Source: Nitrospiria bacterium (GTDB taxonomy: Bacteria; Nitrospirota; Nitrospiria; DASWJH01). From it: 36,605 nt of DNA. The stretch is taken from the NCBI GenBank assembly GCA_036397255.1, contig DASWJH010000091.1, forward strand, positions 1 to 36,605, in the 5' to 3' direction. The position numbers and the translations under genes were made by a program. This document shows, one piece after another, positions 18,167-26,935 of the stretch. Below the pieces are notes generated by a model. It was given only the letters and a program-made list of their open reading frames with translations, was not told the DNA's origin and made no database searches. Position 1 is the stretch's first letter. Every line of letters starts with the position of its first letter.

Positions 18167-18337
18167 GTGTATTTTACACCAGGGGGATCATTGAATGGAA
18201 ATATAGATGGCCAAGGAAAGGGGTAACTATCCCGCCGACGCAACCTCCCCGGAGGTTCGACGGAGCGTTCGACCGAGCCCACGGCCAAGCCTCGCCGGGG
18301 GACTTTTAAAATCTAAGGCCGGAGTTTTGAATTGGAT

Positions 18338-19804
18338 TTATTTCTGGAACGCTTCTTTGAGCAGTTGGCTTTGTCTGGAAAAGGCTTTTCGGGCATCTTT
18401 GTGTTCTTTCATGAGAGCGATTTCTTGGGTTAAAAGGCGGGCCAGATGCATGGTGTGGGCTTCGCGATTTCGGAGTTGGCATTTATAAAGGGGATGGTCC
18501 TGGTTCACATAGATCACGCTTCCCTCCGTAAAACATTCCGGGCCGTCCTCCCCGAAACGGTCCAGACAACAACTGATTCCCGTTTGTCCCAGCTTCAAGC
18601 GCTGGATGATGGCATTGGGGGTCAACGGAACGGCTTTGGGCTTTTTGGTCCTGGGCTTACGGGGTTTTGAGACGGGTTCTTCCTTTTCTCCAAGCGTTTC
18701 GACCTTTGAAGTTTTCTTTTCAGCCACCAATCCCGCCCCTCCGATCCCCTGACCTTCTCCTGCAACGGGAACCATTCCGGGAGGGGCCAGATCCGGATAG
18801 CGGGATAAAGCAGCTTGAACGCGATGGAGGGCTTCCCGCAGTGCCCGACGAACGGTTCGGGTCTCACGTTCTTTGACCTGCCGAGAAAGAACCTGTCGAA
18901 CTTCCCTCATTATTTTCTTCATGATTTCCAAAAAGGTCCGGTATTCTTGGGAGTCTATGACAAAGCCGCTTCGGTCGCTTGTAACGGGAAGAAAATCGGC
19001 GTTGACCTGGCCGCGGATTCTTGCCGTTTCACGACCCCATTCTTCCATTCCAAAGAGTTCTCTCCGGATGGTCACCTGTTTGACCTTGCATTCTATGCCC
19101 AAAGGTTCTGTGGTCGAAGCGCCTGAAGCGGGAAGTATAAAGATTTCCCCATGAACGGGTCCGAAGGAGGTGCCCTCTAAAAAAGGAATGCGTTGACCGG
19201 AATACACGCGGGGTTGGATTATCTTTCCGTTCAGGAAGACTGAGAATTCTTCCGCTTTTAAGGGGACGGCTTCAATCAGTCTTCGTTCCACATCTCCCGG
19301 ATCGAATGTTCGATTCAGTTGGGTGAGGACGACGGTTGTTCCATTGCCCCGATTCGGATCAGGGGAATGTGTGATGAGAGGGAGGTCCCAGGAATCTCCT
19401 TGAAGCTCCCATCGGTTTTTATCGAAGGTGACCTCCGCCGCAAAGTTCCCCTGTTGGGTAAAAACCGAGAATGATCCGCAGGCGGAAAGGCTGGCAAATT
19501 TGCCGATCCCGAATTGGCCGATTCGGTCCCGATTCAAGCGTTTGGACCGGGGATGGGCTTTCTTTTCTCCCGAGCCGATATTGAAGTACTGCATCAGTCC
19601 GTCCAGATCCATTCCCGTTCCGTTATCGGAAACCTCGATCCGGTCTTCGGTCAAAGTGATCTTGGCTTCGGTGGCATCCGCATCGTAGGCGTTGTTGACC
19701 AGTTCGCGGATCAATTCGATGCTTTCGGAATAAAGTTTTTCCCCGATGGTAATGATGTGGCTTTTATCAACGGTAACGGGAATGGTGTTTCTTTGGGTTT
19801 CCAT
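18338..19804 (-). CDS. GHKL (HSP90/MutL-like) ATPase of unknown role, 488 aa
   Basis: The Bergerat ATP-binding fold is clear: N-box ELVNNAYDADAT (residues 34-45), G1 DNGTGM (60-65) and G2 GQFGIGKFASL (96-106), followed by a transducer-like domain to about 330. A Lys/Pro-rich linker (KPRKPRTKKPKAVPLTPN) joins it to a separate C-terminal helical domain containing GSVIYVNQDHPLYKCQLRN. It is not a histidine kinase, as no H-box is present. Related single genes occur in defence and housekeeping settings, so function is open. GGGAG precedes the ATG. It is followed by about 190 bases before the sigma gene, so a shared transcript is possible but not required. Confidence 0.85.
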   Translation of the reverse strand: METQRNTIPVTVDKSHIITIGEKLYSESIELIRELVNNAYDADATEAKITLTEDRIEVSDNGTGMDLDGLMQYFNIGSGEKKAHPRSKRLNRDRIGQFGIGKFASLSACGSFSVFTQQGNFAAEVTFDKNRWELQGDSWDLPLITHSPDPNRGNGTTVVLTQLNRTFDPGDVERRLIEAVPLKAEEFSVFLNGKIIQPRVYSGQRIPFLEGTSFGPVHGEIFILPASGASTTEPLGIECKVKQVTIRRELFGMEEWGRETARIRGQVNADFLPVTSDRSGFVIDSQEYRTFLEIMKKIMREVRQVLSRQVKERETRTVRRALREALHRVQAALSRYPDLAPPGMVPVAGEGQGIGGAGLVAEKKTSKVETLGEKEEPVSKPRKPRTKKPKAVPLTPNAIIQRLKLGQTGISCCLDRFGEDGPECFTEGSVIYVNQDHPLYKCQLRNREAHTMHLARLLTQEIALMKEHKDARKAFSRQSQLLKEAFQK

Positions 19805-19895
19805 TGGTTTTTACGCTCCCGAACAAAACCAGGATAACCTTTTCTATTCAAAAAAATCAATGGGGGGCCATTAGGCATCTGACAGAGGGGATCTT

Positions 19896-20114
19896 ACCCG
19901 TAATAATATAACCCACCGAAATTCCTAGAGGTGGACGATTAGCTCAGTGGTAGAGCGCTTGCTTCACACTCCTAAATAACCTGCCGACGAGGACCCGTCA
20001 GAACTCAAAATACCTATGTCCAACAAAGGGATAAGTTGAGAACGGATTTTGGTTGGAATCGGTCTGAATGTGGCCGTTTGTGGCGGGATCGAGCACGAAA
20101 TGAGGACATAAATT
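19896..20114 (+). repeat. tRNA-Val 5'-half repeat, copy B
   Basis: The upstream block GTAATAATATAACCCACCGA is followed by GGACGATTAGCTCAGTGG at 19933 and the piece ends at TTCACAC (19969). The shared tail follows: AACTCAAAATACC, GTCCAACAAAGGGATAAG, TGGAATCGGTCTGAATG and the pair GAGCACGAAAT/GAGGACATAAATT (20091-20114). The 3' half of the tRNA (stem complement, T-arm, acceptor) is absent. It faces the same way as the other three copies. Confidence 0.8.
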
Positions 20115-20245
20115 ATTTTACGGTTTTGGATTTCTTACCGCTTCTGCTTACAAATTTTATGTATTAAGGGAGTTAAAAATTAAGGATTAAGTTGAAAAGG
20201 AAAGGGCAATACTAAAACTCACAATAAACGTTATTTTTAGGTGGA

Positions 20246-22813
20246 TTATGGTTTAATTAAAGGTCCATGCAGCTCTTGGGGTTTACCAAATATATAACCC
20301 TGAATTAAATAGACTCCCATATCTTTCATTACCTGCAGTTCTTTTTCTGTTTCAATACCCTCGGCAATAATTCCATCTGTCGAGGTTTTTCGCAATGCGT
20401 GGACCAAATCCTGCAAAACCAATCTGAACCTCTCTGAAGATACTGCCTGCAGAATAGTGGACCTGTCCAATTTGACGTGATCAGGAATTAAGCGAGCAAT
20501 AAATGGCAGAGAAACAAAGCCTGCCCCAAAATCATCAATGGCGAATTTAAAACCTTTGCTTCTCCACTTGGCGGCAATCTCAAGGTGTTCTTCCACATTC
20601 TGCAAGGCTTCCTCTTCCGAGATTTCCAGGACCACATCCATACCAGGGGGCTTTGGCGGTACTTCAATGCTCTTAAGCACGTTAAAATCCACGTTGATAA
20701 ACAAATTCTCTACACGGAATTCATGGCCCGCTTTAAGCTGTTTGTGAAAACAGAGACACTTCAATTCATGAAGCTTCCCGATGGCGTGGTATTTCTTAAA
20801 GAGCGCCAAAATACTGTGCTTGCCTTGAGGGTCACGGCTCAAGGCCTCAAAACCTACAAACTGTTTTAACCGTACATCCATAATGGGTTGAAATACCACC
20901 TTGATGGCCTGATCATCCAGTCGGTACTCCTCCTCTCCGATGTGAATCTTTTCTCCGCCTTTTTTGGCAATATACAGAGCTCGGTCCGCTAACCCAATCA
21001 ATTCCTCCTCCGTTGCGCCATGCTCAGGGTACACGGATACCCCTAAGCTGATATCTAGGCCTGTACAACCCGTAATGCTGAGCTGCTGTATACTTCTACG
21101 GATACGATTTATCACGACAAGCAACCCATCACGGTCAGTGTCTGGCAAAATAACCACAAATTCATCTCCACCCCAGCGAAAAACTAAGTCCGAACCTCGA
21201 ACACAATCCAACAGAATTTTGGAGACTTTTATTAAAACATTATCTCCCGCTTGATGTCCTAGGTTATCATTAATAGATTTAAAACCATCCAAATCACAGA
21301 TCAGGAAATTTATGATTTGTCTGTTTCGGTCTGCAAGAGCGATTTCTTCTTTGATTCGAGTTTTGAAATATCGGCGATTATAAAGTCCGGTAAGGGAATC
21401 CCGAATGGCTTGATCGGCTAAGGCCTCTTCGGCTCTTTTGCGCTCGGTAATGTCACGCACAATAGCAACAAATCGGGGTTCTTCCCCATGGGGGGAAATG
21501 TGTTGTAGGATGATTTCCACTGGAATGTCCGTCCCATTCTTATGCCTATGGATGGTTTGAAAGGTCAGAGAGGTTTTAGAACCGTTCAACAAAGGGGCGA
21601 CGTGTTTCCTGAATTGGGTTTCATCAAATTCTGGTTTGATATCCAATGGGGTCATATTCATCAATTCTTTTTCGCTATACCCAACCTGATCCATGGCCCC
21701 CTGGTTCACGTAGGAGAACTTGAAGGTTTGGGGGTTGAAAATGAAGACACAGTCCAGGGTCCTGTCCAAGGTGGTCTTAAACTGGTTCAAGATCAATTCC
21801 GCTTTTTTGCGCTTGGTAATATCCCATAAGACTACGGTAAAGATTTTTTCTCCATCCAAATCAAGTTTTGATATGGAGGCCTCCGCAGCAAATTCTTCCC
21901 CGTTTTTCCTCCTTCCAGCTATTTGACGCCGTTCTCCCATCCGTCGGGAAGTATCACTGGAACGATTAAATTGATCTACATGGTTATGGTGAGCTTGACG
22001 AAGCGATTCCGGGATAAGGATATCTATTTTTTGACCAAGAACCTCACTTTCACGATATTCAAATATTCCCTCCGCCCCTTTATTGAAGATGATGATCCGC
22101 TGGTCCTTGTCAATGGAGATAATGGCTTCATCGGCAATGTCGATAATCCCGGCAAAACGAGCTTCACTTTTTTTCAATTTGTTATTTTTGTCTTCCATTG
22201 TATTTCGGTTATTTCGAACCAAGACGACCATCCCGGTAAAGAGAGCGCCAAGAAGAATAATGGCACCCCAGTTGAACCGGGTAAGCCACAAACGGTCTTT
22301 CATGATGTAAAGATTCAAAGATTCTTGGAGTGCCTTTCCAAACTTATCAATACTGTGAATTACCCCATCATGGGCTTTCTCGGTTTCAGCTTGCATTAGG
22401 GGGTCTTGCTGGGCTTCCCAGTAGGTAACAAATAGGGCTTGAAGGAGACGTATATGGTGATCCAAAGAAGTCAGGAGACTTCCGTTTTTCTTGTCTTTTA
22501 GGATCGTTAGAGCCCCTTCCAAATCAGTTTCATTATCATATAATAGAAAGTGGTTTAATGCGAGTGCCTGGTCGATATGAGTCTGGATCTCTCGTTTTTT
22601 ATCTATTGTGGTCCCTTTAATTAAAGATTCCTCAAATTGAATATGTGCATGGGCTATATGTCTCATCAGGCTATCGGTCACCTGAATCAACGGCAAATGC
22701 CGTTTGGTAGATTTAGAAAAGACAGACATTGATAGGGAAACCAATATTATCGCAATGATGCTAATGGCGAACAGGGTTAGTTCAAGGGATTTGAATCTAT
22801 TGATCTTCTTCAT
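20246..22813 (-). CDS. Sensor protein with two PAS domains, GGDEF and EAL, 855 aa
   Basis: A periplasmic helical sensor is bounded by two membrane helices (about 10-32 and 180-202), as in four-helix-bundle or MCP-like sensor domains. Two PAS domains follow (about 215-340 and 345-465, each with the PAC-type end DITKRKKAE/DITERKRAE), then GGDEF (RWGGDEFVVI, GGDEF at 548-552) and EAL (FEALSRDP, Glu656; FINVDF; LEISEEEA; IDDFGAGF; VKLDRS; AEGIETE). Both active sites look intact, although the EAL domain is shorter and more diverged than in the gene at 4319. It is the only gene between tRNA-repeat copies B and C. The ATG at 22813 gives MKKINRFKSLELTLFAISII. Confidence 0.93.
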   Translation of the reverse strand: MKKINRFKSLELTLFAISIIAIILVSLSMSVFSKSTKRHLPLIQVTDSLMRHIAHAHIQFEESLIKGTTIDKKREIQTHIDQALALNHFLLYDNETDLEGALTILKDKKNGSLLTSLDHHIRLLQALFVTYWEAQQDPLMQAETEKAHDGVIHSIDKFGKALQESLNLYIMKDRLWLTRFNWGAIILLGALFTGMVVLVRNNRNTMEDKNNKLKKSEARFAGIIDIADEAIISIDKDQRIIIFNKGAEGIFEYRESEVLGQKIDILIPESLRQAHHNHVDQFNRSSDTSRRMGERRQIAGRRKNGEEFAAEASISKLDLDGEKIFTVVLWDITKRKKAELILNQFKTTLDRTLDCVFIFNPQTFKFSYVNQGAMDQVGYSEKELMNMTPLDIKPEFDETQFRKHVAPLLNGSKTSLTFQTIHRHKNGTDIPVEIILQHISPHGEEPRFVAIVRDITERKRAEEALADQAIRDSLTGLYNRRYFKTRIKEEIALADRNRQIINFLICDLDGFKSINDNLGHQAGDNVLIKVSKILLDCVRGSDLVFRWGGDEFVVILPDTDRDGLLVVINRIRRSIQQLSITGCTGLDISLGVSVYPEHGATEEELIGLADRALYIAKKGGEKIHIGEEEYRLDDQAIKVVFQPIMDVRLKQFVGFEALSRDPQGKHSILALFKKYHAIGKLHELKCLCFHKQLKAGHEFRVENLFINVDFNVLKSIEVPPKPPGMDVVLEISEEEALQNVEEHLEIAAKWRSKGFKFAIDDFGAGFVSLPFIARLIPDHVKLDRSTILQAVSSERFRLVLQDLVHALRKTSTDGIIAEGIETEKELQVMKDMGVYLIQGYIFGKPQELHGPLIKP

Positions 22814-22989
22814 ATTTTATGCAGTGTTTTAAAGATGAACTAATTAACAGATGGAGTTTGAAGTCACACCTATACATTGTAAATGTATAATAATTCTAGG
22901 GAATGTCAAATAAACGCGGGCGCCGATTTAAGGAAATATTATTCGTAATAATAGGTTCTACCCTTGATAAAACGATGAATTGATCAATG

Positions 22990-23165
22990 GACAATCTGCA
23001 TACAAACCCTTAATAGACCTATTATGTGGGCGATCAGCTCAGTGATAAAACGCTTGCTTCATACTCTATATTTACCTTCCAACGAGAACCAACCAAAACT
23101 CAAAATATCCATATCCAACAAAGGGATAAGGTTAGAACTCATTTTGACTGGAATCGGAAATCCGG
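22990..23165 (+). repeat. tRNA-Val 5'-half repeat, copy C (tail cut by RAYT-derived sequence)
   Basis: CATACAAACCCTTAATAG leads into GGGCGATCAGCTCAGTGA at 23028, and the tRNA part ends at TTCATAC (23064). The tail aligns with copies A and B (AACTCAAAATATCC, TCCAACAAAGGGATAAG, CTGGAATCGG) and then stops abruptly at about 23159, where sequence related to the RAYT element begins. D-arm changes (GTGATAAAA) show decay. A second partial upstream block (GTAATAATAGGTTCTACCC) is at about 22946. Confidence 0.75.
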
Positions 23166-23290
23166 GGACACGATCCCTAATTCCCCGATCGGTAGTTATG
23201 TTTCGAATGATGTAATGGTGCCACCGAATTCCACGAAATGCCGATGTATTTAAGAAATTCTCCAAAGATGAGCCAAGACGAGATTTGACC
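23166..23290 (-). mobile_element. Decayed RAYT-element fragment
   Basis: The motif at 23264-23290 repeats the 27-base unit found upstream of the RAYT gene at the left edge. Reading the minus strand from it, about 45 bases later a stretch (around 23206-23233) matches the RAYT 5' coding end; with one frameshift it reads EFGG-HHYIIRN (compare IEYPDAYYHVMNRG). The fragment ends in GGGGACACGATCCC, a sequence often seen near such elements (from memory). It joins repeat copy C to the truncated HD gene, so both were cut here. Confidence 0.55.
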
Positions 23291-23300
23291 CGTTTCCCTA

Positions 23301-24170
23301 ATGATCCGCGATATTTGTGCTCTGATTCAAAAAAGAGTTGTCCCATCCAATCGACTCTCAATTTGTGGTTATAATATTCAGAGTTTTCTACACGATATAC
23401 TTTCAGGTGATATTGATGCTGATCGTATGGATTATTTGCTTAGGGATTCTCATATGTGTGGGGTGAATTATGGCCTTTATGACCCAAATAGAATTCTAAA
23501 GAGCATGTGTGCATACGGCCGAAATGACACAATGGAATTACATGTAGGACTTCGTTTTAGCGCTCTTGGGGCAGTCGAAGATTTATTAATATCCCGTTAT
23601 CAAATGCATGGGCAGATTTATGGACATAAAACTAATCGGGCTTGTAATGCTATGCTTGACCTCATTCGTAAACAACTTAGGAAGGCAAAATGGAAATGGT
23701 ATTCCTCTTGTAAAACAATGGAGCAACTTTTATCAGCCTTTTCTGATCTTGACGATTTCTCGTTTAACCGGAAGTTAAGAGAGAAATCAATAGACAACGG
23801 CGCAGGAAAGGTAAAAGAAATAGCAGAAGAACTTTTTGTTAAACGGAAATTAGTGAAGAAAGTTTATGAAGAGAGGGTTGATCTTTCAAAAAATAAACAC
23901 AAAAGAGAGCATTGGGAAAAACAAAAAAGAAGCTTTGAGAGGAAAAAAATATTGTTTGTCCCAGATGAATTCAAGAATAAGGGTCCATCGGTAAAACAAA
24001 AAAATTATTATTTAAAAGTTCTAAAAAAAACAAAAGATGGATTTTATAAAGTACATGAACTAAAAGAATGTTCAACAGTGGTTCAATACCTACCAGAGGA
24101 AGAGGTTGTTTTTAGAATATATTCAAAGGGTGTGGATTTTGAAAGAGCAAAGAAAATAATGCCAGATTAA
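23301..24170 (+). pseudogene. HD-superfamily phosphohydrolase (SAMHD1/YwfO-like), N-terminally truncated
   Basis: The 289 residues begin in mid-domain (MIRDICALIQKRVVP) and contain the family block SGDIDADRMDYLLRDSHMCG, then VNYGLYDPNRIL and SRYQMHGQIYGHKTNRA. Relatives normally have about 130-150 residues before this, with the H...HD metal-binding residues. Those are missing, because the sequence immediately upstream is the RAYT-derived motif with a stop in frame (23286-23288). The ATG at 23301 has no ribosome-binding site. A catalytic product is therefore unlikely. Lys-rich, A+T-rich codon use matches the adjacent restriction-modification island. Confidence 0.8.
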
Positions 24171-24416
24171 AGTATTTTAGAATAAAATCAAACCAAAGAG
24201 TTTACAGGATTTCCTTTAAACTTCCCGCGCCTATATTGAATTGATAATTAAATATTATTAAATATCAACTCTTTTAATTCCTTAGGAAACCATTTCCTTA
24301 AAAACCTCATTTTGTTGTCTACCTTTCTCCATAGGGTCCCTCCGTTATTTAAATCTTTACCCTCGATTAGAAATTGATTTTAGACCGTTGTGATTTTTTT
24401 AAAGAAAAAGTCCGCT
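24171..24416. other. A+T-rich spacer before the controller gene
   Basis: I find no protein-like frame. The spacer separates the HD fragment from the restriction-modification genes and ends at the controller-box sequence. Confidence 0.5.
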
Positions 24417-24441
24417 ACTTATAGTCTGTAGACACTTTGTC
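24417..24441 (+). promoter_or_regulatory. C-box operator overlapping the controller/endonuclease promoter
   Basis: ACTTATAGTCTGTAGAC followed by ACTTTGTC has the layout of known C-protein boxes: two imperfect dyads with a central AGTC-TGTA-GAC core. A plausible promoter, TAGACA (24429-24434) with an 18-base spacer to AATAAT (24453-24458), overlaps the right half. That would fit activation from the left dyad and repression from the right one. The leader to ATG 24474 is short and has no ribosome-binding site, as often seen for C genes. Confidence 0.75.
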
Positions 24442-24473
24442 ATCATTTTGCCAATAATCCCACCTTATAAATT

Positions 24474-24686
24474 ATGAGCAACATTAAAAAACAATTTGGT
24501 GTGATAGTTCGGAAACTACGGAATAAAAAGGGTCTCTCACAAGAGGCCTTTGCGGATCTCTGTGGGCTCCATAGAACATATATAGGGGCTGTGGAAAGAG
24601 GGGAGAGAAATGTCTCCCTTGAAAATATAGAAAAAATTGCAAAAGCCCTCCGTGTGAGTATTTCGTTTATGTTCAGCCAAAAATGA
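24474..24686 (+). CDS. Restriction-modification controller protein (C protein, XRE-type HTH), 70 aa
   Basis: The whole protein is a lambda-repressor-like HTH: IVRKLRNKKGLSQEAFADLC, then GLHRTYIGAVERGERNVSLE and NIEKIAKALRV. Size and context are those of C proteins, which delay endonuclease expression until methylation is established. Its TGA overlaps the ATG of the endonuclease gene (ATGA, 24683-24686), so the two are translationally coupled. The upstream C-box is its expected target, giving a self-limiting loop. Confidence 0.93.
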   Translation: MSNIKKQFGVIVRKLRNKKGLSQEAFADLCGLHRTYIGAVERGERNVSLENIEKIAKALRVSISFMFSQK

Positions 24687-25294
24687 AAATAATTAAGACG
24701 GAATATCTTATAAAAGCTGGATCATTTCCTAAATCCCAAGCATGGGAGACTATATATAGGGAAATTCAAAAAGCAATCAAAGCAATAACGTGGCCTAGGG
24801 GAAGTAAGAGTTTCACTATTTATCCTGAAAGCGGTAAAAAGCGGGGTAAAGGTAATGGAGTGAAACCGTTAAAGGATGCTTTTTGCTTTAGCCTAAGTAA
24901 AAAAGGATGGAATCTTGAAACCCGTTTGCCAATTGGGGTGAGAAAATACCCTGGACCCATTGATGCAACAAAACAGTTAGGTGAAAACCAGTTTTTTGCT
25001 GTGGAGTGGGAAACGGGAAATATTTCCTCCAGTCATCGGGCTTTGAACAAAATGGCGCTCGGAATTAAAAATGGGATGTTAAAGGGAGGAACTTTGGTTT
25101 TGCCAACAAGGGGGCTTTATAAATACTTGACAGATAGGGTTGGAAACATTGATGAGATAGAACCGTATTTTGAATTATGGAGTTCGATGCCTTTTAAGGA
25201 TGGTATTTTGGCCGTAATTTCAGTTGAACATGATGCTACTAGTTTAGAGGTTCCACGAATAAAAAAGGGAACTGATGGCAGGGCTCTTATTTGA
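24683..25294 (+). CDS. BamHI-like type II restriction endonuclease, 203 aa
   Basis: Several blocks match BamHI as I remember it: ITWPRGSKSFTI, GPID, EWETGNISSSHRALNKMALG, LTDRVGN and EIEPYFEL, in the same order and spacing and at similar length (BamHI is 213 aa). The catalytic set is present: Asp94 (GPID), Glu108 and Glu110 (VEWETG), with Glu79 matching the BamHI Glu77 position. Cleavage at GGATCC or a close relative is therefore predicted, but recognition-helix residues cannot be judged by eye. The C-terminus ends shortly after KKGTDGRALI, lacking the BamHI C-terminal tail. It overlaps the methyltransferase gene tail to tail by 8 bases. Confidence 0.9.
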   Translation: MKIIKTEYLIKAGSFPKSQAWETIYREIQKAIKAITWPRGSKSFTIYPESGKKRGKGNGVKPLKDAFCFSLSKKGWNLETRLPIGVRKYPGPIDATKQLGENQFFAVEWETGNISSSHRALNKMALGIKNGMLKGGTLVLPTRGLYKYLTDRVGNIDEIEPYFELWSSMPFKDGILAVISVEHDATSLEVPRIKKGTDGRALI

Positions 25295-26540
25295 AAATTT
25301 GGTCCAAAAAGTTTATTTGGTTTGGGACTCTTTTCGGTTCATCCTCTGTGAGGCGATATTTATAGGTTGAATGCCCTGAACGTTTTCGTAATTTCAAGGC
25401 CTCTTCAGTAAACAACCGATTAAGATTCTTTCTTATTTTTTCTAAATGTTCCTGTTGTTCCCTTATTTTTTTGAATCTTTCTATAATTGGTTTACAACTC
25501 TCAATTTCGGATCCAATCCATCTTCTCCCCTTCATCTCGGCTACGATATATGTTGTTCCCGAGCCCCCAAACGGGTCCATAACCAGATCTCCCTCCTCTG
25601 TGGCAATATCTAAGACTCTATCCAACAGCTTAATTGATAATTCATTTGCCCCTCTGGTTTTAAATTTCGCGTGACGAACTGGAGGAATATCATTCCAAAC
25701 ATCTGTCAGGTTGACACCTTTTGGGTTCATTTTGTCCTTGTATCCCCCATAGTCTTTTATTTCTCCCCCGCAGTGCCTACAGGTCTCCATTGGTAATCGA
25801 GAAGGATGAAAGGTTTTTGGTAAGCGTCCCTTAATGAAGTAAAGCAGACTGTAATGTGAGGGATAGAGCCTTTTTGGCACCGGTAGACTAAATTTAATAT
25901 CAACAGTTATCCAATGTCGGAAAGTCAGGAATTTATCCAGATAAGAGGAAATATGGATGTTCCACTTAGGGAGGTTATAAACAAACAGGGAACCATTAGG
26001 TTTCAGTATCCTGCAACATTCTTCTAACCATCCATAGCACCAGCCTAGATAGTCGTATTTCTCTAATTGATCGTTAACCTTACTCCCATAATTTTTTCCT
26101 AAATTAAAAGGTGGATCCGCAAAAATACAGTCAACGGAGTTTTCCGGGAGGCTGCTCAATAAACTAAGACAATCTGTATTATAAAGCTCACCTAGAGAGG
26201 TTTGAAAAATAGGGGTTAATTTTTTAGGAGGAGAAGAGGGGGGTTTTCTTTTATAAATCTCCACTTCTTCTTTTAATACAAAAGGGGCGATGGCAGGGTT
26301 CTCATGAAGCATATTCTGGATTTCTTTTGGAATCTTCCCGGCCAGAATTGAAAGCTCGGTTTGATTGATTGAGAAAATTTTTGATATTTTTTTTATGAAT
26401 TTTTCAGATGGCTTCCCTTTCGAGTGTTCAAGTTGGCTTATATAAGATTTATCCACCCCCAATTTCTTTGCGAGTTGAAGTATGCTAAACCCCTTTGTTT
26501 TCCTAAGCGATTTAAGTTTCCCCCCAAAATTCATTCTCAT
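25287..26540 (-). CDS. Restriction-modification DNA methyltransferase with N-terminal XRE HTH, 417 aa
   Basis: Residues 1-65 form an XRE-type HTH (KLKSLRKTKGFSILQLAKKL, then GVDKSYISQLEHSKGKPSEK). The catalytic part has motif IV DPPF (142-145) before motif I MDPFGGSGTT (321-330), the beta-class order of amino-methyltransferases. A CRHC pair (254-257) lies in the insert between them, the likely target-recognition region. It should protect the site cut by the adjacent endonuclease. M.BamHI makes N4-methylcytosine, but DPPF alone does not decide between N4-cytosine and N6-adenine here. The HTH may allow self-repression. Upstream palindromes at 26573-26603 are candidate operators. Confidence 0.92.
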   Translation of the reverse strand: MRMNFGGKLKSLRKTKGFSILQLAKKLGVDKSYISQLEHSKGKPSEKFIKKISKIFSINQTELSILAGKIPKEIQNMLHENPAIAPFVLKEEVEIYKRKPPSSPPKKLTPIFQTSLGELYNTDCLSLLSSLPENSVDCIFADPPFNLGKNYGSKVNDQLEKYDYLGWCYGWLEECCRILKPNGSLFVYNLPKWNIHISSYLDKFLTFRHWITVDIKFSLPVPKRLYPSHYSLLYFIKGRLPKTFHPSRLPMETCRHCGGEIKDYGGYKDKMNPKGVNLTDVWNDIPPVRHAKFKTRGANELSIKLLDRVLDIATEEGDLVMDPFGGSGTTYIVAEMKGRRWIGSEIESCKPIIERFKKIREQQEHLEKIRKNLNRLFTEEALKLRKRSGHSTYKYRLTEDEPKRVPNQINFLDQIFK

Positions 26541-26572
26541 CCCCCCACAATTAAGAAGATTTATAACGCAAA

Positions 26573-26603
26573 AACTTTATAAAAGTTGAGTGAATTAGTC
26601 AAC
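26573..26603. promoter_or_regulatory. Two palindromes upstream of the methyltransferase gene
   Basis: AACTTT-ATA-AAAGTT (26573-26587) is a perfect dyad and GTTGA-N9-TCAAC (26585-26603) overlaps it. They lie 33-63 bases upstream of the methyltransferase ATG, where an HTH-bearing methyltransferase would be expected to bind its own promoter. Confidence 0.45.
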
Positions 26604-26665
26604 TATTTTCTGGTTTGCATTCAAAATTTTGAACCAATAAAGATTTGCCCTAATTTGGCGATTGT

Positions 26666-26935
26666 GTGAAAAAGGGTCTCAAAGACGACGGGTTTCATGA
26701 CTTTAGGCGAAGTGCAGTTAGAAATATGGTACAGGCGGGAATCCCGGAGATAGTAGCAATGAAAATATCCGGGCATAGGACGCGCTCAGTCTTTGACCGC
26801 TATGCGATTGTGAGTTCTAGAGATCTGGAACTAGCAAGAATGAAACTTACAGACCTTGCCCAAAAAAGGAAAGAAGTTCAAGAGCTCCTCGAAATAAAAG
26901 AGAGTCCCAATCAAATACTCATTCGGAAAACATAA
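26666..26935 (+). pseudogene. Tyrosine recombinase (integrase) C-terminal fragment, 89 aa
   Basis: The frame holds the second half of an integrase catalytic domain: His11-Asp-Phe-Arg14 (HDFRRSAVRNMVQAG), His37 (SGHRTRSVFDRYAI) and the nucleophile Tyr46. The first catalytic arginine and the whole DNA-binding part are missing; the apparent GTG start is only the edge of the open frame. It directly follows the methyltransferase promoter region, so the 5' part was probably replaced when the island was assembled. Its tail resembles the remnants at 8141-8368. Confidence 0.85.

Noticed and set aside
19933-20010. Working tRNA-Val gene
   Set aside because: The 5' half is tRNA-like, but the anticodon stem is not closed and no T-arm or acceptor 3' strand follows in any of the four copies.
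23059-23361. Minus-strand open frame of 100 codons
   Set aside because: It runs across tRNA-half copy C, the RAYT scar and the start of the HD fragment, three unrelated pieces; only the short RAYT-like stretch inside it is meaningful.
26666-26935. Functional small recombinase
   Set aside because: It keeps the HxxR, His and Tyr residues but lacks the first catalytic arginine and the DNA-binding domain, so it is a fragment.
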